Part shown: piece after piece, positions 9,583 through 18,329 of the stretch
Numbering within the stretch: the stretch's first letter is position 1
Layout: each line of letters opens with the position of its first letter
Origin: Bacteroidales bacterium
GTDB lineage: Bacteria > Bacteroidota > Bacteroidia > Bacteroidales > Bacteroidaceae
Direction: 5' to 3'
DNA: 43,241 bases
NCBI GenBank assembly: GCA_015060835.1
Contig: SUXT01000011.1
Location: 1-43,241, forward strand
Program-made: the position numbers and the translations under genes
Notes under the pieces: model-generated
Told to the model about the DNA's origin: nothing
The model's input: only the letters and a program-made list of their open reading frames with translations
Database searches by the model: none

Positions 9583-10232
9583 AGTTGTTTGGTTATTTTA
9601 CGATAATAGATAATCGCTTGTTCTATTGCACTCCAACCAATATCCTTCAAAGTTTGATTGACTCCAGAAACAGATATACCCATTTTTTCAGCAGTCTTAC
9701 TGGTATTAGAAGCCAGTATTCTTTCACATAGGGTCTCGCATTTTCGTGCCGTTGCGTTATTCAACAATTGGTTGACCAAAGTCAGTATCACTTGTAATGA
9801 TTGTTCGTATTCTTCATTCTCCATTGAGATTGCAAATGAATACTTGGCTCTTCCTTTAAGTTTACTCAATGCACGCCCCGAACGATATATAGCATCACCA
9901 TCTATCATATCCAAGTTACGATCAATCGTCTTCATATCACCAATACCAATGGCTATCCGAAGCCCATATCTATTAAATCTTTTCAAATCATTAACATCAG
10001 TCGGCTCAAATGATTTGACCAAAGTCTTTAGTATGAGAGCTGCTTCAAAAGCATCCTCGGGACAATCCATAACACATTCAATAGAGTCACCTTTAACTAT
10101 ACGTCCCCAAAAACCTTGGTAACGTACCTCCAAAGTACTCAGGCATTTTTTCAACTTCTCATTAAGCTCAATCATGGCTTCTTTTGATAGAGAAGTTGAT
10201 GAAACTACATCTGCTGATATTGTTGCATACAT
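9579..10232 (-). CDS. SatD-family-like protein; putative class-III-cyclase-like fold with C-terminal HTH
   Basis: ISADVVSSTSLS, RIVKGDSIECVM, LRIAIGIGD, GDAIYRSGRALSKLKG resemble cyclase homology domain motifs; C-terminal TSKTAEKMGISVSGVNQTLKDIG looks like an HTH. Confidence 0.7.
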   Translation of the reverse strand: MYATISADVVSSTSLSKEAMIELNEKLKKCLSTLEVRYQGFWGRIVKGDSIECVMDCPEDAFEAALILKTLVKSFEPTDVNDLKRFNRYGLRIAIGIGDMKTIDRNLDMIDGDAIYRSGRALSKLKGRAKYSFAISMENEEYEQSLQVILTLVNQLLNNATARKCETLCERILASNTSKTAEKMGISVSGVNQTLKDIGWSAIEQAIIYYRKITKQL

Positions 10233-10245
10233 ATTTTTCTATTTT

Positions 10246-10321
10246 ACAAGTTATATTACTTGTTATCTATTGCTACAAGTGTATTGACTTGTTTTTACTC
10301 ATTACAAGTGATTCCGCTTGC
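10246..10321. promoter_or_regulatory. Three palindromes ACAAGT-N6-ACTTGT at exact 29-bp period upstream of the SatD-like gene
   Basis: 10246-10263 ACAAGTTATATTACTTGT; 10275-10292 ACAAGTGTATTGACTTGT; 10304-10321 ACAAGTGATTCCGCTTGC. Confidence 0.75.
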
Positions 10322-10328
10322 AAATATA
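10320..10328 (-). promoter_or_regulatory. Putative -7 element (TATATTTGC) for SatD-like/DUF3307 operon
   Basis: Minus-strand TATATTTGC matches the Bacteroidetes TAnnTTTG consensus; no well-spaced -33 TTTG (nearest has a 24-nt gap). Confidence 0.4.
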
Positions 10329-10409
10329 ATAAGATTTCATTATTTGATGGAACAAATGACTAATAATTGTGTTATTCCGGTGCGTAAATTCTGCTCTTGA
10401 TAATAAAAG

Positions 10410-10446
10410 AGCCCCGCCAAGAAGTCTACATGATGCTGACGGGGCT
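10410..10446. terminator. GC-rich hairpin (possible terminator)
   Basis: AGCCCCGcCA...TGaCGGGGCT. Confidence 0.45.
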
Positions 10447-10468
10447 AATATTACTAACTAATGCTTTG

Positions 10469-10510
10469 AAAAAAGGTACTTGAAAAATAGATTTTTCAAG
10501 TACCTTTTTT
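10469..10510 (-). terminator. Strong symmetric terminator downstream of manC
   Basis: AAAAAAGGTACTTGAAAAAtagaTTTTTCAAGTACCTTTTTT. Confidence 0.8.
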
Positions 10511-10529
10511 ATATGAATTACAATTCTGA

Positions 10530-11870
10530 TTACCATTCCCAATCGAATCGGCGTATATCCTCCTCAACAAGAGAATCACCCATCTGCACCTCAACAATCT
10601 GCAAATCAGTAACGGCCTTGATAGCATGCTTCTGTCCCATCTTTATGGTAAGGACATCGCCACGCGAAACGCGACTGATGACACCATCGAGTACCACAAT
10701 ACCTTCGCCGTCGACAACAGTCCACACCTCCTGACGATGCTCATGAATCTGATAGCTGATGTAACGGCCGCTCTTCAAGTGAAGCACCTTGGTCAACGAC
10801 ATATAACCGTCGCTGTAAGTGGTGCTGTCAAGCACTCTGTAGCTACCCCATCTGCGCTCCTCATACATGGGACGGGGCGAGAGATTATCGACATAATTCT
10901 TGATATTCTCGCTGCACTCCTTACCGCATACAAGAATACCGTCGGGACTGCTCGCAACCACAATGTCCTTCACACCGTTGCAGAAAACAGGGATTCCAAG
11001 TTCATTGATAACATGAGTATTCTCAGCCTGCTCACCCAAAAGAGCATTTCCGATTGCAGTTGACGACAACTCCTCTGTCAGTGAATTCCATGTTCCAAGA
11101 TCCTTCCACTTGCCATTGAAAGGAACCACAGCCACAGACTCAGCCTTTTCGGCAACCTCGTAGTCGAAACTGATTTTGGGAAGTTCGCCGTAGCGATTGC
11201 GTAACTCGACAAACGAAGCAGCCTTGATATATTTTTCCAAAATGTCGACCATATAACCGAGTCGGAAGGCAAACACACCGCCATTCCAGAATGCGCCCTC
11301 GGCCAATAGCTCTTCTGCACGCTTCGTATCGGGCTTTTCAGTGAAACGCTTTACACGAAGCACACTCTTTCCGCAATCTTCGGCAACAGGAACCACATAT
11401 CCGAACTTTGTCGAAGGATATGTAGGAGTAATACCCATAAGCACCATGTCGGCCTCGTTTCTCTCAACGGCAGCAACCATGTCGGCAATCACATCGAAAT
11501 ACTCGGTCTCGGTATATGGGTCGCAGGGCATTATCACCACAACCTCATCGTTGCTGCACTCCTTTGCCATCGACAGATAGCCCGATGCAAGCGCAATCGC
11601 GGGGAATGTATCTCTGCGTTCAGGCTCAGTAACAATATCTACATTGTCGCCCAACTGATTGATTATTATATCGTGCTGAGAGGAGTTTGTGGCAATCGTA
11701 ATTTTACCCGCCAGGCGAGACTCACCTATCTGACGTACAACGCGCTGCACCATAGACTCAACCTCTCCCGACGGTGTCTGCAACAACGGCAGGAACTGTT
11801 TGGAGCGTGCATTGTTCGACAACGGCCACAGGCGCTTGCCCGAACCTCCTGACAATAATATTATCTGCAT
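10530..11870 (-). CDS. manC: Mannose-1-phosphate guanylyltransferase / mannose-6-phosphate isomerase-like
   Basis: ILLSGGSGKRLWPLSNNARSKQFL, FTEKPD, WNGGVFAF; C-terminal cupin RPWG-like (ERRWGSYRVLD) domain. Confidence 0.93.
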   Translation of the reverse strand: MQIILLSGGSGKRLWPLSNNARSKQFLPLLQTPSGEVESMVQRVVRQIGESRLAGKITIATNSSQHDIIINQLGDNVDIVTEPERRDTFPAIALASGYLSMAKECSNDEVVVIMPCDPYTETEYFDVIADMVAAVERNEADMVLMGITPTYPSTKFGYVVPVAEDCGKSVLRVKRFTEKPDTKRAEELLAEGAFWNGGVFAFRLGYMVDILEKYIKAASFVELRNRYGELPKISFDYEVAEKAESVAVVPFNGKWKDLGTWNSLTEELSSTAIGNALLGEQAENTHVINELGIPVFCNGVKDIVVASSPDGILVCGKECSENIKNYVDNLSPRPMYEERRWGSYRVLDSTTYSDGYMSLTKVLHLKSGRYISYQIHEHRQEVWTVVDGEGIVVLDGVISRVSRGDVLTIKMGQKHAIKAVTDLQIVEVQMGDSLVEEDIRRFDWEW

Positions 11871-11888
11871 ATCTTTTCTATTTTTATA

Positions 11889-12830
11889 TTATCTTTCGGC
11901 ACGCATAGGATTGTTCAGAAAATCCTCGTACGCAACCTTAATTCCATCTTCAAGTTCAGTGCGGTATCTCCAACCCATCGCAGCGCTCTTAGACACATCG
12001 AGCAACTTGCGCGGAGTGCCGTTAGGCTTTGATGTATCCCAAAGAATCTCACCTTCGTATCCTACCACCTTTGCAACAAGTTCCGTAAGCGCCTTGATGG
12101 TGATTTCCTTACCCGTACCGGCATTGACAGTCTCGTTACCACTATAGTTGTTCATCAGGAACAGACAGAGATCGGCAAGGTCGTCAACGTAGAGAAATTC
12201 GCGCAAGGGAGTGCCATCCCCCCAACAGGTAACCGACTCTCGTCCCTCCTCCTTTGCTTCGTGGAAGCGGCGTATAAGTGCCGGAAGCACATGGCTGTGT
12301 GTGGGGTGATAGTTGTCGTTGGGGCCATACAGATTGGTGGGCATCACACTTATGAAGTCCGTACCATATTGGCGGTTGAGATATTCGCAATATTTCAAAC
12401 CCGATATTTTTGCGAGCGCGTATGCTTCGTTTGTCTCTTCGAGCGATGAAGTGAGCAGACAACTCTCTTTCATCGGCTGCGGTGCAAGACGCGGATAGAT
12501 GCAAGAAGAGCCGAGGAAAAGCAACTTTTTGCAACCATTCTGCCATGCTGCATGAATCACATTCATTTCGAGAATCATATTTTCGTACATAAAGTCGGCA
12601 AGAGCATTGCTGTTTGCAACAATTCCTCCAACCTTAGCAGCGGCAAGAAAGACATATTCGGGCTTCTCCTGTTCAAAGAAGCGCTCAACATCCTGCTGAC
12701 GACAGAGATCAAGTTCCTTGTGTGTGCGGGTAACAATGTTCGTGTATCCGCATCGTTGCAATTCGCGCACTATGGCCGAACCGACCATGCCTCTGTGGCC
12801 TGCAACATATATTTTTGCATTCTTTTCCAT
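11889..12830 (-). CDS. fcl: GDP-L-fucose synthase
   Basis: GHRGMVGSAIVRELQ, FLGSSCIYP, YALAKISGLKYCEYLNRQYG, MPTNLYGPNDNYHP. Confidence 0.96.
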   Translation of the reverse strand: MEKNAKIYVAGHRGMVGSAIVRELQRCGYTNIVTRTHKELDLCRQQDVERFFEQEKPEYVFLAAAKVGGIVANSNALADFMYENMILEMNVIHAAWQNGCKKLLFLGSSCIYPRLAPQPMKESCLLTSSLEETNEAYALAKISGLKYCEYLNRQYGTDFISVMPTNLYGPNDNYHPTHSHVLPALIRRFHEAKEEGRESVTCWGDGTPLREFLYVDDLADLCLFLMNNYSGNETVNAGTGKEITIKALTELVAKVVGYEGEILWDTSKPNGTPRKLLDVSKSAAMGWRYRTELEDGIKVAYEDFLNNPMRAER

Positions 12831-12851
12831 TATCCTTGTCTTAACGGGAGA

Positions 12852-13943
12852 CTACTTGACAATACCCTTTTCAAGATACTCGGCAAGATTGGTGCGGATG
12901 TGCTCTCCGGCACGCTCCACAGCCACCTTCGCCATATCAGCATCCACCATAATCTTAACCAACTGTTCGAATGTGGTCTTTGTGGGATTCCATCCGAGTT
13001 TTTCGCGTGCCTTTGTCGGGTCACCCCAAAGGTTGACCACATCTGTCGGGCGGAAGAAATCGGGCGACACCTCTACAAGTACCTTTCCTGTAGCCTTGTC
13101 GATACCCTTCTCATCAATACCTTCGCCTACAAATTCAAGTTCTATGCCCACATGCTTGAATGCATGGTAGCAAAATTCGCGCACAGAATGTTGTTCACCC
13201 GTAGCAATGACAAAGTCCTCGGGTTTCTCATTCTGCAATATCAGCCACATACACTCCACATAATCCTTTGCGTAGCCCCAGTCGCGCAACGACGAAAGGT
13301 TACCAAGATAGAGTTTTTCCTGCTTACCCTGTTTGATGCGTGCAGCTGCAAGGGTTATTTTGCGTGTAACAAAAGTTTCGCCTCGGCGCTCCGATTCGTG
13401 ATTGAAAAGTATTCCCGAACAGCAGTACATTCCGTACGCCTCGCGATACTCCTTAACTATCCAGAATCCGTAAAGTTTGGCAACAGCATAAGGGCTGTAA
13501 GGGTGGAAAGGAGTATCCTCGTTCTGAGGTACCTGCTCAACCTTACCGTAAAGTTCGGAGGTTGATGCCTGATAGATTCTACACTTGTCCACAAGACCGC
13601 ACTGACGTACAGCCTCAAGCACGCGCAACACTCCCGTAGCATCAACATCTGCTGTAAATTCGGGAGCATCGAAACTTACCTGCACATGACTCTGCGCAGC
13701 AAGGTTGTATATTTCATCGGGGCGGACTAAGCCTATGACCTTCAGCAGGCTCATAGAGTCTCCCATATCTGCATAGTGTAGGTGGAAGCGCGGATGACCT
13801 TCGAGGTGCGCAATGCGCTCTCTGAAGTCTACCGATGAGCGGCGTATAGTACCATGAACATCGTATCCCTTTTCCAAGAGAAATTCCGACAGAAACGAAC
13901 CGTCCTGTCCTGTTACGCCGGTTATTAAAGCTGTCTTTGACAT
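12852..13943 (-). CDS. gmd: GDP-mannose 4,6-dehydratase
   Basis: [39 protein letters not shown]-type [28 protein letters not shown]. Confidence 0.97.
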   Translation of the reverse strand: MSKTALITGVTGQDGSFLSEFLLEKGYDVHGTIRRSSVDFRERIAHLEGHPRFHLHYADMGDSMSLLKVIGLVRPDEIYNLAAQSHVQVSFDAPEFTADVDATGVLRVLEAVRQCGLVDKCRIYQASTSELYGKVEQVPQNEDTPFHPYSPYAVAKLYGFWIVKEYREAYGMYCCSGILFNHESERRGETFVTRKITLAAARIKQGKQEKLYLGNLSSLRDWGYAKDYVECMWLILQNEKPEDFVIATGEQHSVREFCYHAFKHVGIELEFVGEGIDEKGIDKATGKVLVEVSPDFFRPTDVVNLWGDPTKAREKLGWNPTKTTFEQLVKIMVDADMAKVAVERAGEHIRTNLAEYLEKGIVK

Positions 13944-13990
13944 TATTCAGTATGTTATATTAATAATGTATGCTGAAAAGCATATTGCCG

Positions 13991-14021
13991 CAAAGGTAAT
14001 ACAAATTATCCAACAATCAAA
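13991..14021 (-). promoter_or_regulatory. Promoter of gmd-fcl-manC operon
   Basis: Minus strand TTTG-N19-TACCTTTG, matches the Bacteroidetes TTTG-N19-21-TAnnTTTG consensus. Confidence 0.7.
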
Positions 14022-14175
14022 AATGGTTTCACGCGCATTATATTTACCACTTATAAGTAATCACGCATAAATCCTGTGATATTCAACAAAATTACAAGAT
14101 AAAACAGCTATCTTTGCCATAATTGGAGATAGGCATATAGATTTAACAACCACCATAAAATCAAACACAATAAAC

Positions 14176-15267
14176 ATGAAACAACGAATTGTATTCCTCG
14201 ACTATTTGAGAGTATTTGCGTGCTTCCTTGTAATGTTGGTGCACGCAAGTGAGAATTATTACGGTGCCGAAGGCTCAACGGATATGGCCGGCCCGCAGTC
14301 CTTTCTTGCCAACGAAGCCGACCGTCTATGGGTTTCTGTGTACGACGGTTTTTCACGCATGGCAGTGCCGCTATTCATGATTGTTTCGGCCTACCTGCTG
14401 GTGCCCATGAAAAGAGGACAATCATCGTGGCAGTTCTATGCCAAACGCTTTTCGCGAATCATCCCTCCGTTCCTTGTATTTATGATTCTCTACAGCACCT
14501 TGCCCATGCTATGGGGACAGATTGATAGCGCTACATCTATGAAAGACCTCTCCAGGCTGTTGCTTAACTTCCCGACACTCGCAGGACACCTATGGTTCGT
14601 CTACCCGCTTATCAGTCTCTATCTCTTCATTCCCATCATCTCCCCATGGCTCGAAAAGGCATCGGCGCGCGAAGAGCGCTTCTTCATCGGGCTCTTCCTG
14701 CTCTCCACCTGTATGCCCTTCCTCACACGATGGTGTGGCGAAGTGTGGGGACAATGCTTCTGGAACGAATACCACATGTTGTGGTACTTTTCGGGATATC
14801 TGGGTTATCTGGTGCTTGCCCACTACATACGCGTACACCTCTCATGGAGCCGTAACAAACGCTTCATAGTAGGCCTCACAGCAATGATTATCGGGGCATT
14901 CCTCACCATATATTCATTCTACGTCCAGGCCATTCCGGGAATAGTCCACTCCACCCCCGTGATTGAAGTGGGATGGGCTTTCTGCACGCTCAACTGCGTA
15001 ATTCTCACTGCAGGCACATTCCTTATGTTCACCTGCATAGATTCGGAAGAGGCTCCTGCTGTAGTAACAGAGATGTCAAAATTGAGTTACGGAATGTACC
15101 TGATGCACATTTTCTGGCTCGGTGCATGGGTTATGCTCTTCAAGCACACAATGGCGTTGCCTACTGTTGCAGCAATCCCCGCAATAGCAGCTGCAACTTT
15201 CATAAGCTGTTACCTGACAGCGAAAATAATTTCGTATATCCCCGGCAGCAAATGGATAATCGGTTAA
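14176..15267 (+). CDS. Acyltransferase family 3 (OafA/YrhL-like) integral membrane protein
   Basis: IVFLDYLRVFACFLVMLVHASENYY, multiple TM segments, GHLWFVYPLISLYLFIP. Confidence 0.9.
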   Translation: MKQRIVFLDYLRVFACFLVMLVHASENYYGAEGSTDMAGPQSFLANEADRLWVSVYDGFSRMAVPLFMIVSAYLLVPMKRGQSSWQFYAKRFSRIIPPFLVFMILYSTLPMLWGQIDSATSMKDLSRLLLNFPTLAGHLWFVYPLISLYLFIPIISPWLEKASAREERFFIGLFLLSTCMPFLTRWCGEVWGQCFWNEYHMLWYFSGYLGYLVLAHYIRVHLSWSRNKRFIVGLTAMIIGAFLTIYSFYVQAIPGIVHSTPVIEVGWAFCTLNCVILTAGTFLMFTCIDSEEAPAVVTEMSKLSYGMYLMHIFWLGAWVMLFKHTMALPTVAAIPAIAAATFISCYLTAKIISYIPGSKWIIG

Positions 15268-15279
15268 GAGGATGTTAAA

Positions 15280-15391
15280 ATTTCAGGAATTTACATTCCT
15301 CCTCTTGAAGAGGAGGTGGATTCAAAAACTCGTTTTTGAAGACGGAGGAGTTCAAAACATAAGCAGAATAAAAATTTACCGGACACTAATA
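15280..15391 (+). repeat. Partial copy (right half) of element C
   Basis: TTTACATTCCTCCTCTTGAAGAGGAGGTGGATTC...AAAATTTACCGGACACTAATA identical layout to 33694-33801. Confidence 0.85.
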
Positions 15392-15445
15392 AAAAGAAAT
15401 TCTATATTCGCACATCTATTTCAGCTATTGAAAAATGACGTAGAC

Positions 15446-15484
15446 AAACAATGGGGACTGTTGCAACAGTCCCCATTGTTTTGA
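15446..15484 (-). terminator. Terminator hairpin downstream of GH51-like gene
   Basis: AACAATGGGGACTGTTGCAACAGTCCCCATTGTT. Confidence 0.75.
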
Positions 15485-15502
15485 CATAATTCTTGCAAGA
15501 TG

Positions 15503-17707
15503 CTACTTTTTCAATTTTATGATTGTGTAAGAGTAACGCGGGAAAGTATATTTCGCATCCTTGCGAGGCAACGAAACTCTCTTTGTCTTTGGCGATACGT
15601 TCATCTTGTTATCAACTGTGTTTGTCTCAGTCAGGTCGCAACCACCTATGCTCCACACATCAGCCTTGTTCTTAAACTTGAAGTTATCAATTTCTATCTC
15701 AGCAGTCTGGTCATGCTCGGTAATATTCGCAACATAAACAAACAACGAATCACCGGCATCATTCAACTTTGCAGTAACATCGAGACACTTCTCGTCGCTG
15801 CTCTCAGTCTTAACCACATTAGTAAACCAATGTTTTGACAACTCCTCGTCAATATAAGCCGAAGGCATGAACCAGATTTCGTGTGAATTGAAATGTATAC
15901 GGCCCTGATCCCACATATAGTGGAGTCCGTGAGGCTGGAAAGTATTAGCTGTACCTATCATCTTGAAATTGTCTCCGTAACGCTGAATCTTGTTATAATT
16001 GTGAGCATGTGCAAGACCTCTGTACCAATCGCAACGCCAGCCGTTCTCCTCCATAGGATGCAGGTTGAGCTTAAAGCCGGGAACATCCTCCTCCACCAAG
16101 CGTTTGAGTTCAAGACCCAACTGACGGAAAAATTTATCTGTCGTAGCAAAGCCCAAGTCTCCACCATCGAAATGGGGGTCCCAAGCAAGTTTATCACCCT
16201 TACCCTGAGCCACAAACCATTTGATAAGGTCCAATGTAAGCTTGTATTCAACGTTGCCTCTTGTGTATCTGCCGTTATGCAGATTGAGAGAAGTCATTAT
16301 GTTCATTTCAGGGTCGACCTTCCATGCTGCAAGGGCAAATTTTTTCATACACTCAACATAGCCGGGAGTGATGAGTCGTTCGTTATCCACCTGAATATAT
16401 TTAAGGTTGTAAGGTTCGGGATGTCCATCAGCGACACGGCGTGCACCCCAACGTGTATCGGCAGAGCCATTGGCATACTCAACAAAATCGCTGATATCCT
16501 CAGATGTTTCGTCCATACTCATACCAATGATGCACTTGGCATTTATAACCTCAGCAAGTTGCAACATCTCTATAAACGCAAAGCTGTGTGTAGCATATGG
16601 AGAGAAACCGCTTCGATAAGTAACACGACGCTCATCGATGGGACCCATCATCTTTTTCCAACGATAGTTGTAAGGATCGGTACCGCAATCCACCATAGAA
16701 CCATTGTATCGGATAGCCTTGATTCCCTGACGCTTGAGAGCATCCACGAAATTCTTTCTAAGAGGATAACCGTTCACTCTGCCCCATTCACCGGGCTGCA
16801 TAAATGCATAACCCAAGTCTATTGAGCCCTTACTCTTGAGAGAAATGCCGAAGGCACCTTCGAGGGCCTCTTCGGAGGGTGTAAGTTCAAATGTTACCTT
16901 TTCGTAGCTGCCATCACCTTTAAGTTCATAAGGTTTTTCAGCAATAATATTTCCCTTGTCATCGCGCAAAGAGAGGTAAATAGTGATAGGCTGCTCAGCC
17001 TTCACACGCAGAACACCTTCATACTCTTTACCCTTGCACAGATGGATACCCATTCTGTAAAGTCCATGATTGGTGATTCCAACTTCGCCATTGCCGCTGA
17101 CGAACTGCACACGCTGAGTCTGGCGTCCCATGTAAGCCTTGCCGTCACGCACAAGTTTATAATCATACTCAGCACCACCCTTTACACTCTTCGACCAGAA
17201 TTTGCTCACCTGCTCGTTGCCGTTGATGCGACGCATCATCTCTTTCTGAATATTGGTAGGAAGGGAATCGAAGGGCAGGAAGCGACGATCGAATTTGTAA
17301 CCGGAAATTATATACGGGTTGCTGAATTTGCCAGCGTTGTAAACGTCGTAACTATGAATATCACACGCCTCTGAAAGATTATTCCAATTGACAGCGCAAT
17401 ATACCCAACTCTGAGTAATCAGGTGCGGCACGCGGCACTCATCGAGCATAATATATATTTTAGAGTAATCGGAACGCTTGAGGTTCAGGAAATCTGTTTC
17501 AATATTCTCTTCAAAAGCCTCGCCATGCAACAACTGACCGAATACTCCGCCGTTTGTCTGATTATTGATGTCTTCAATATTGGTTCCATTGAAGAGAGGA
17601 TTAGATTTTGCAATGCTCACAGCAGCATCTACTTTTAGCTTAATCTCGTGTGCCGAGAGCGAGCAGAAGCTTAGCAGCAAAATCAATAAAAAAGATTGTG
17701 TTTTCAT
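15503..17707 (-). CDS. GH51-like alpha-L-arabinofuranosidase, secreted
   Basis: 734 aa with signal peptide; FVDALKRQGIKAIRYNGSMVDCGTDPYNYRWKKMMGP, IQVDNERL acid/base-type Asn-Glu motif, C-terminal beta-sandwich. Confidence 0.72.
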   Translation of the reverse strand: MKTQSFLLILLLSFCSLSAHEIKLKVDAAVSIAKSNPLFNGTNIEDINNQTNGGVFGQLLHGEAFEENIETDFLNLKRSDYSKIYIMLDECRVPHLITQSWVYCAVNWNNLSEACDIHSYDVYNAGKFSNPYIISGYKFDRRFLPFDSLPTNIQKEMMRRINGNEQVSKFWSKSVKGGAEYDYKLVRDGKAYMGRQTQRVQFVSGNGEVGITNHGLYRMGIHLCKGKEYEGVLRVKAEQPITIYLSLRDDKGNIIAEKPYELKGDGSYEKVTFELTPSEEALEGAFGISLKSKGSIDLGYAFMQPGEWGRVNGYPLRKNFVDALKRQGIKAIRYNGSMVDCGTDPYNYRWKKMMGPIDERRVTYRSGFSPYATHSFAFIEMLQLAEVINAKCIIGMSMDETSEDISDFVEYANGSADTRWGARRVADGHPEPYNLKYIQVDNERLITPGYVECMKKFALAAWKVDPEMNIMTSLNLHNGRYTRGNVEYKLTLDLIKWFVAQGKGDKLAWDPHFDGGDLGFATTDKFFRQLGLELKRLVEEDVPGFKLNLHPMEENGWRCDWYRGLAHAHNYNKIQRYGDNFKMIGTANTFQPHGLHYMWDQGRIHFNSHEIWFMPSAYIDEELSKHWFTNVVKTESSDEKCLDVTAKLNDAGDSLFVYVANITEHDQTAEIEIDNFKFKNKADVWSIGGCDLTETNTVDNKMNVSPKTKRVSLPRKDAKYTFPRYSYTIIKLKK

Positions 17708-17827
17708 AAATATAAATTATATGGTTTAGTTTTTTTTGCAAAGTTAGGAAATATTTCAAAAAAAGTCATTATTTTACAAAATTCTGCTAAAATTTCGGTA
17801 GAAGATGCAAAGTGAAGCGCGCTTATA

Positions 17828-18022
17828 TTAAGAAGCTGTTTGAATTTTATTAGAAAATAATTCTATATTTGCGTTGTTCATTTCGGCTTCTTTGAGTCTA
17901 TTTTGGCATCTTTTCTTTCTTATTTTTTGGAAATAGCCCGCTATTCCCTGCAAAACAACAAAGAAAATCTACTCAAAATAGCTCTCAAATAATTCCGAAA
18001 TAAAATTCAAACAGCTTCTTAA
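17828..18022 (+). mobile_element. MITE-like element 'D' copy 1 (195 bp, inverted termini)
   Basis: TTAAGAAGCTGTTTGAATTTTAT ... ATAAAATTCAAACAGCTTCTTAA; near-identical to 28452-28645. Confidence 0.85.
17839..17871 (+). promoter_or_regulatory. Promoter inside element D copy 1
   Basis: TTTG-N21-TATATTTG. Confidence 0.5.
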
Positions 18023-18110
18023 GAAGCTGTTTGAAAGCAAAATTATAAAACCAAAAACGACCTCAACAGTACAGTGCCTGCAAAAACAGCCTTTATATCA
18101 ATTAACCATA

Positions 18111-18230
18111 AATGAAGAGGTCGAACAATCAACCTCCGAAATAATATCAACCCAACAATTACAACCTCTTCATTAAAGCAGTGGACAATAGTGTACAAAA
18201 TATACAACAAAAATAGTGCCTGATTGTTCG
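18111..18230. other. Interleaved perfect complementary arms A-B-A'-B' (pseudoknot topology)
   Basis: AATGAAGAGGT (18111-18121) with ACCTCTTCATT (18164-18174); CGAACAATCA (18122-18131) with TGATTGTTCG (18221-18230). Confidence 0.5.
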
Positions 18231-18329
18231 CTTTTAGGGTGTTAATAAAAGTTAATACGATTATGCGATATTATACCTAAAAGAATAGATTTATCTCTTT
18301 AAACCATTGAATTTTAATCAATAAAACTC

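Noticed and set aside
10246-10321. 29-bp period array considered as a short CRISPR
   Set aside because: Only the palindromic 18 bp are alike, internal N6 differ, there are just three units and no cas genes; operator/hairpin array fits better.
12552-13565. 337-aa plus-strand ORF antisense across fcl and gmd
   Set aside because: Lies opposite two strongly supported genes; sequence looks like a shadow ORF with no recognisable motifs.
15893-16825. 310-aa plus-strand ORF antisense to GH51-like gene
   Set aside because: Shadow ORF created by codon usage on the opposite strand.
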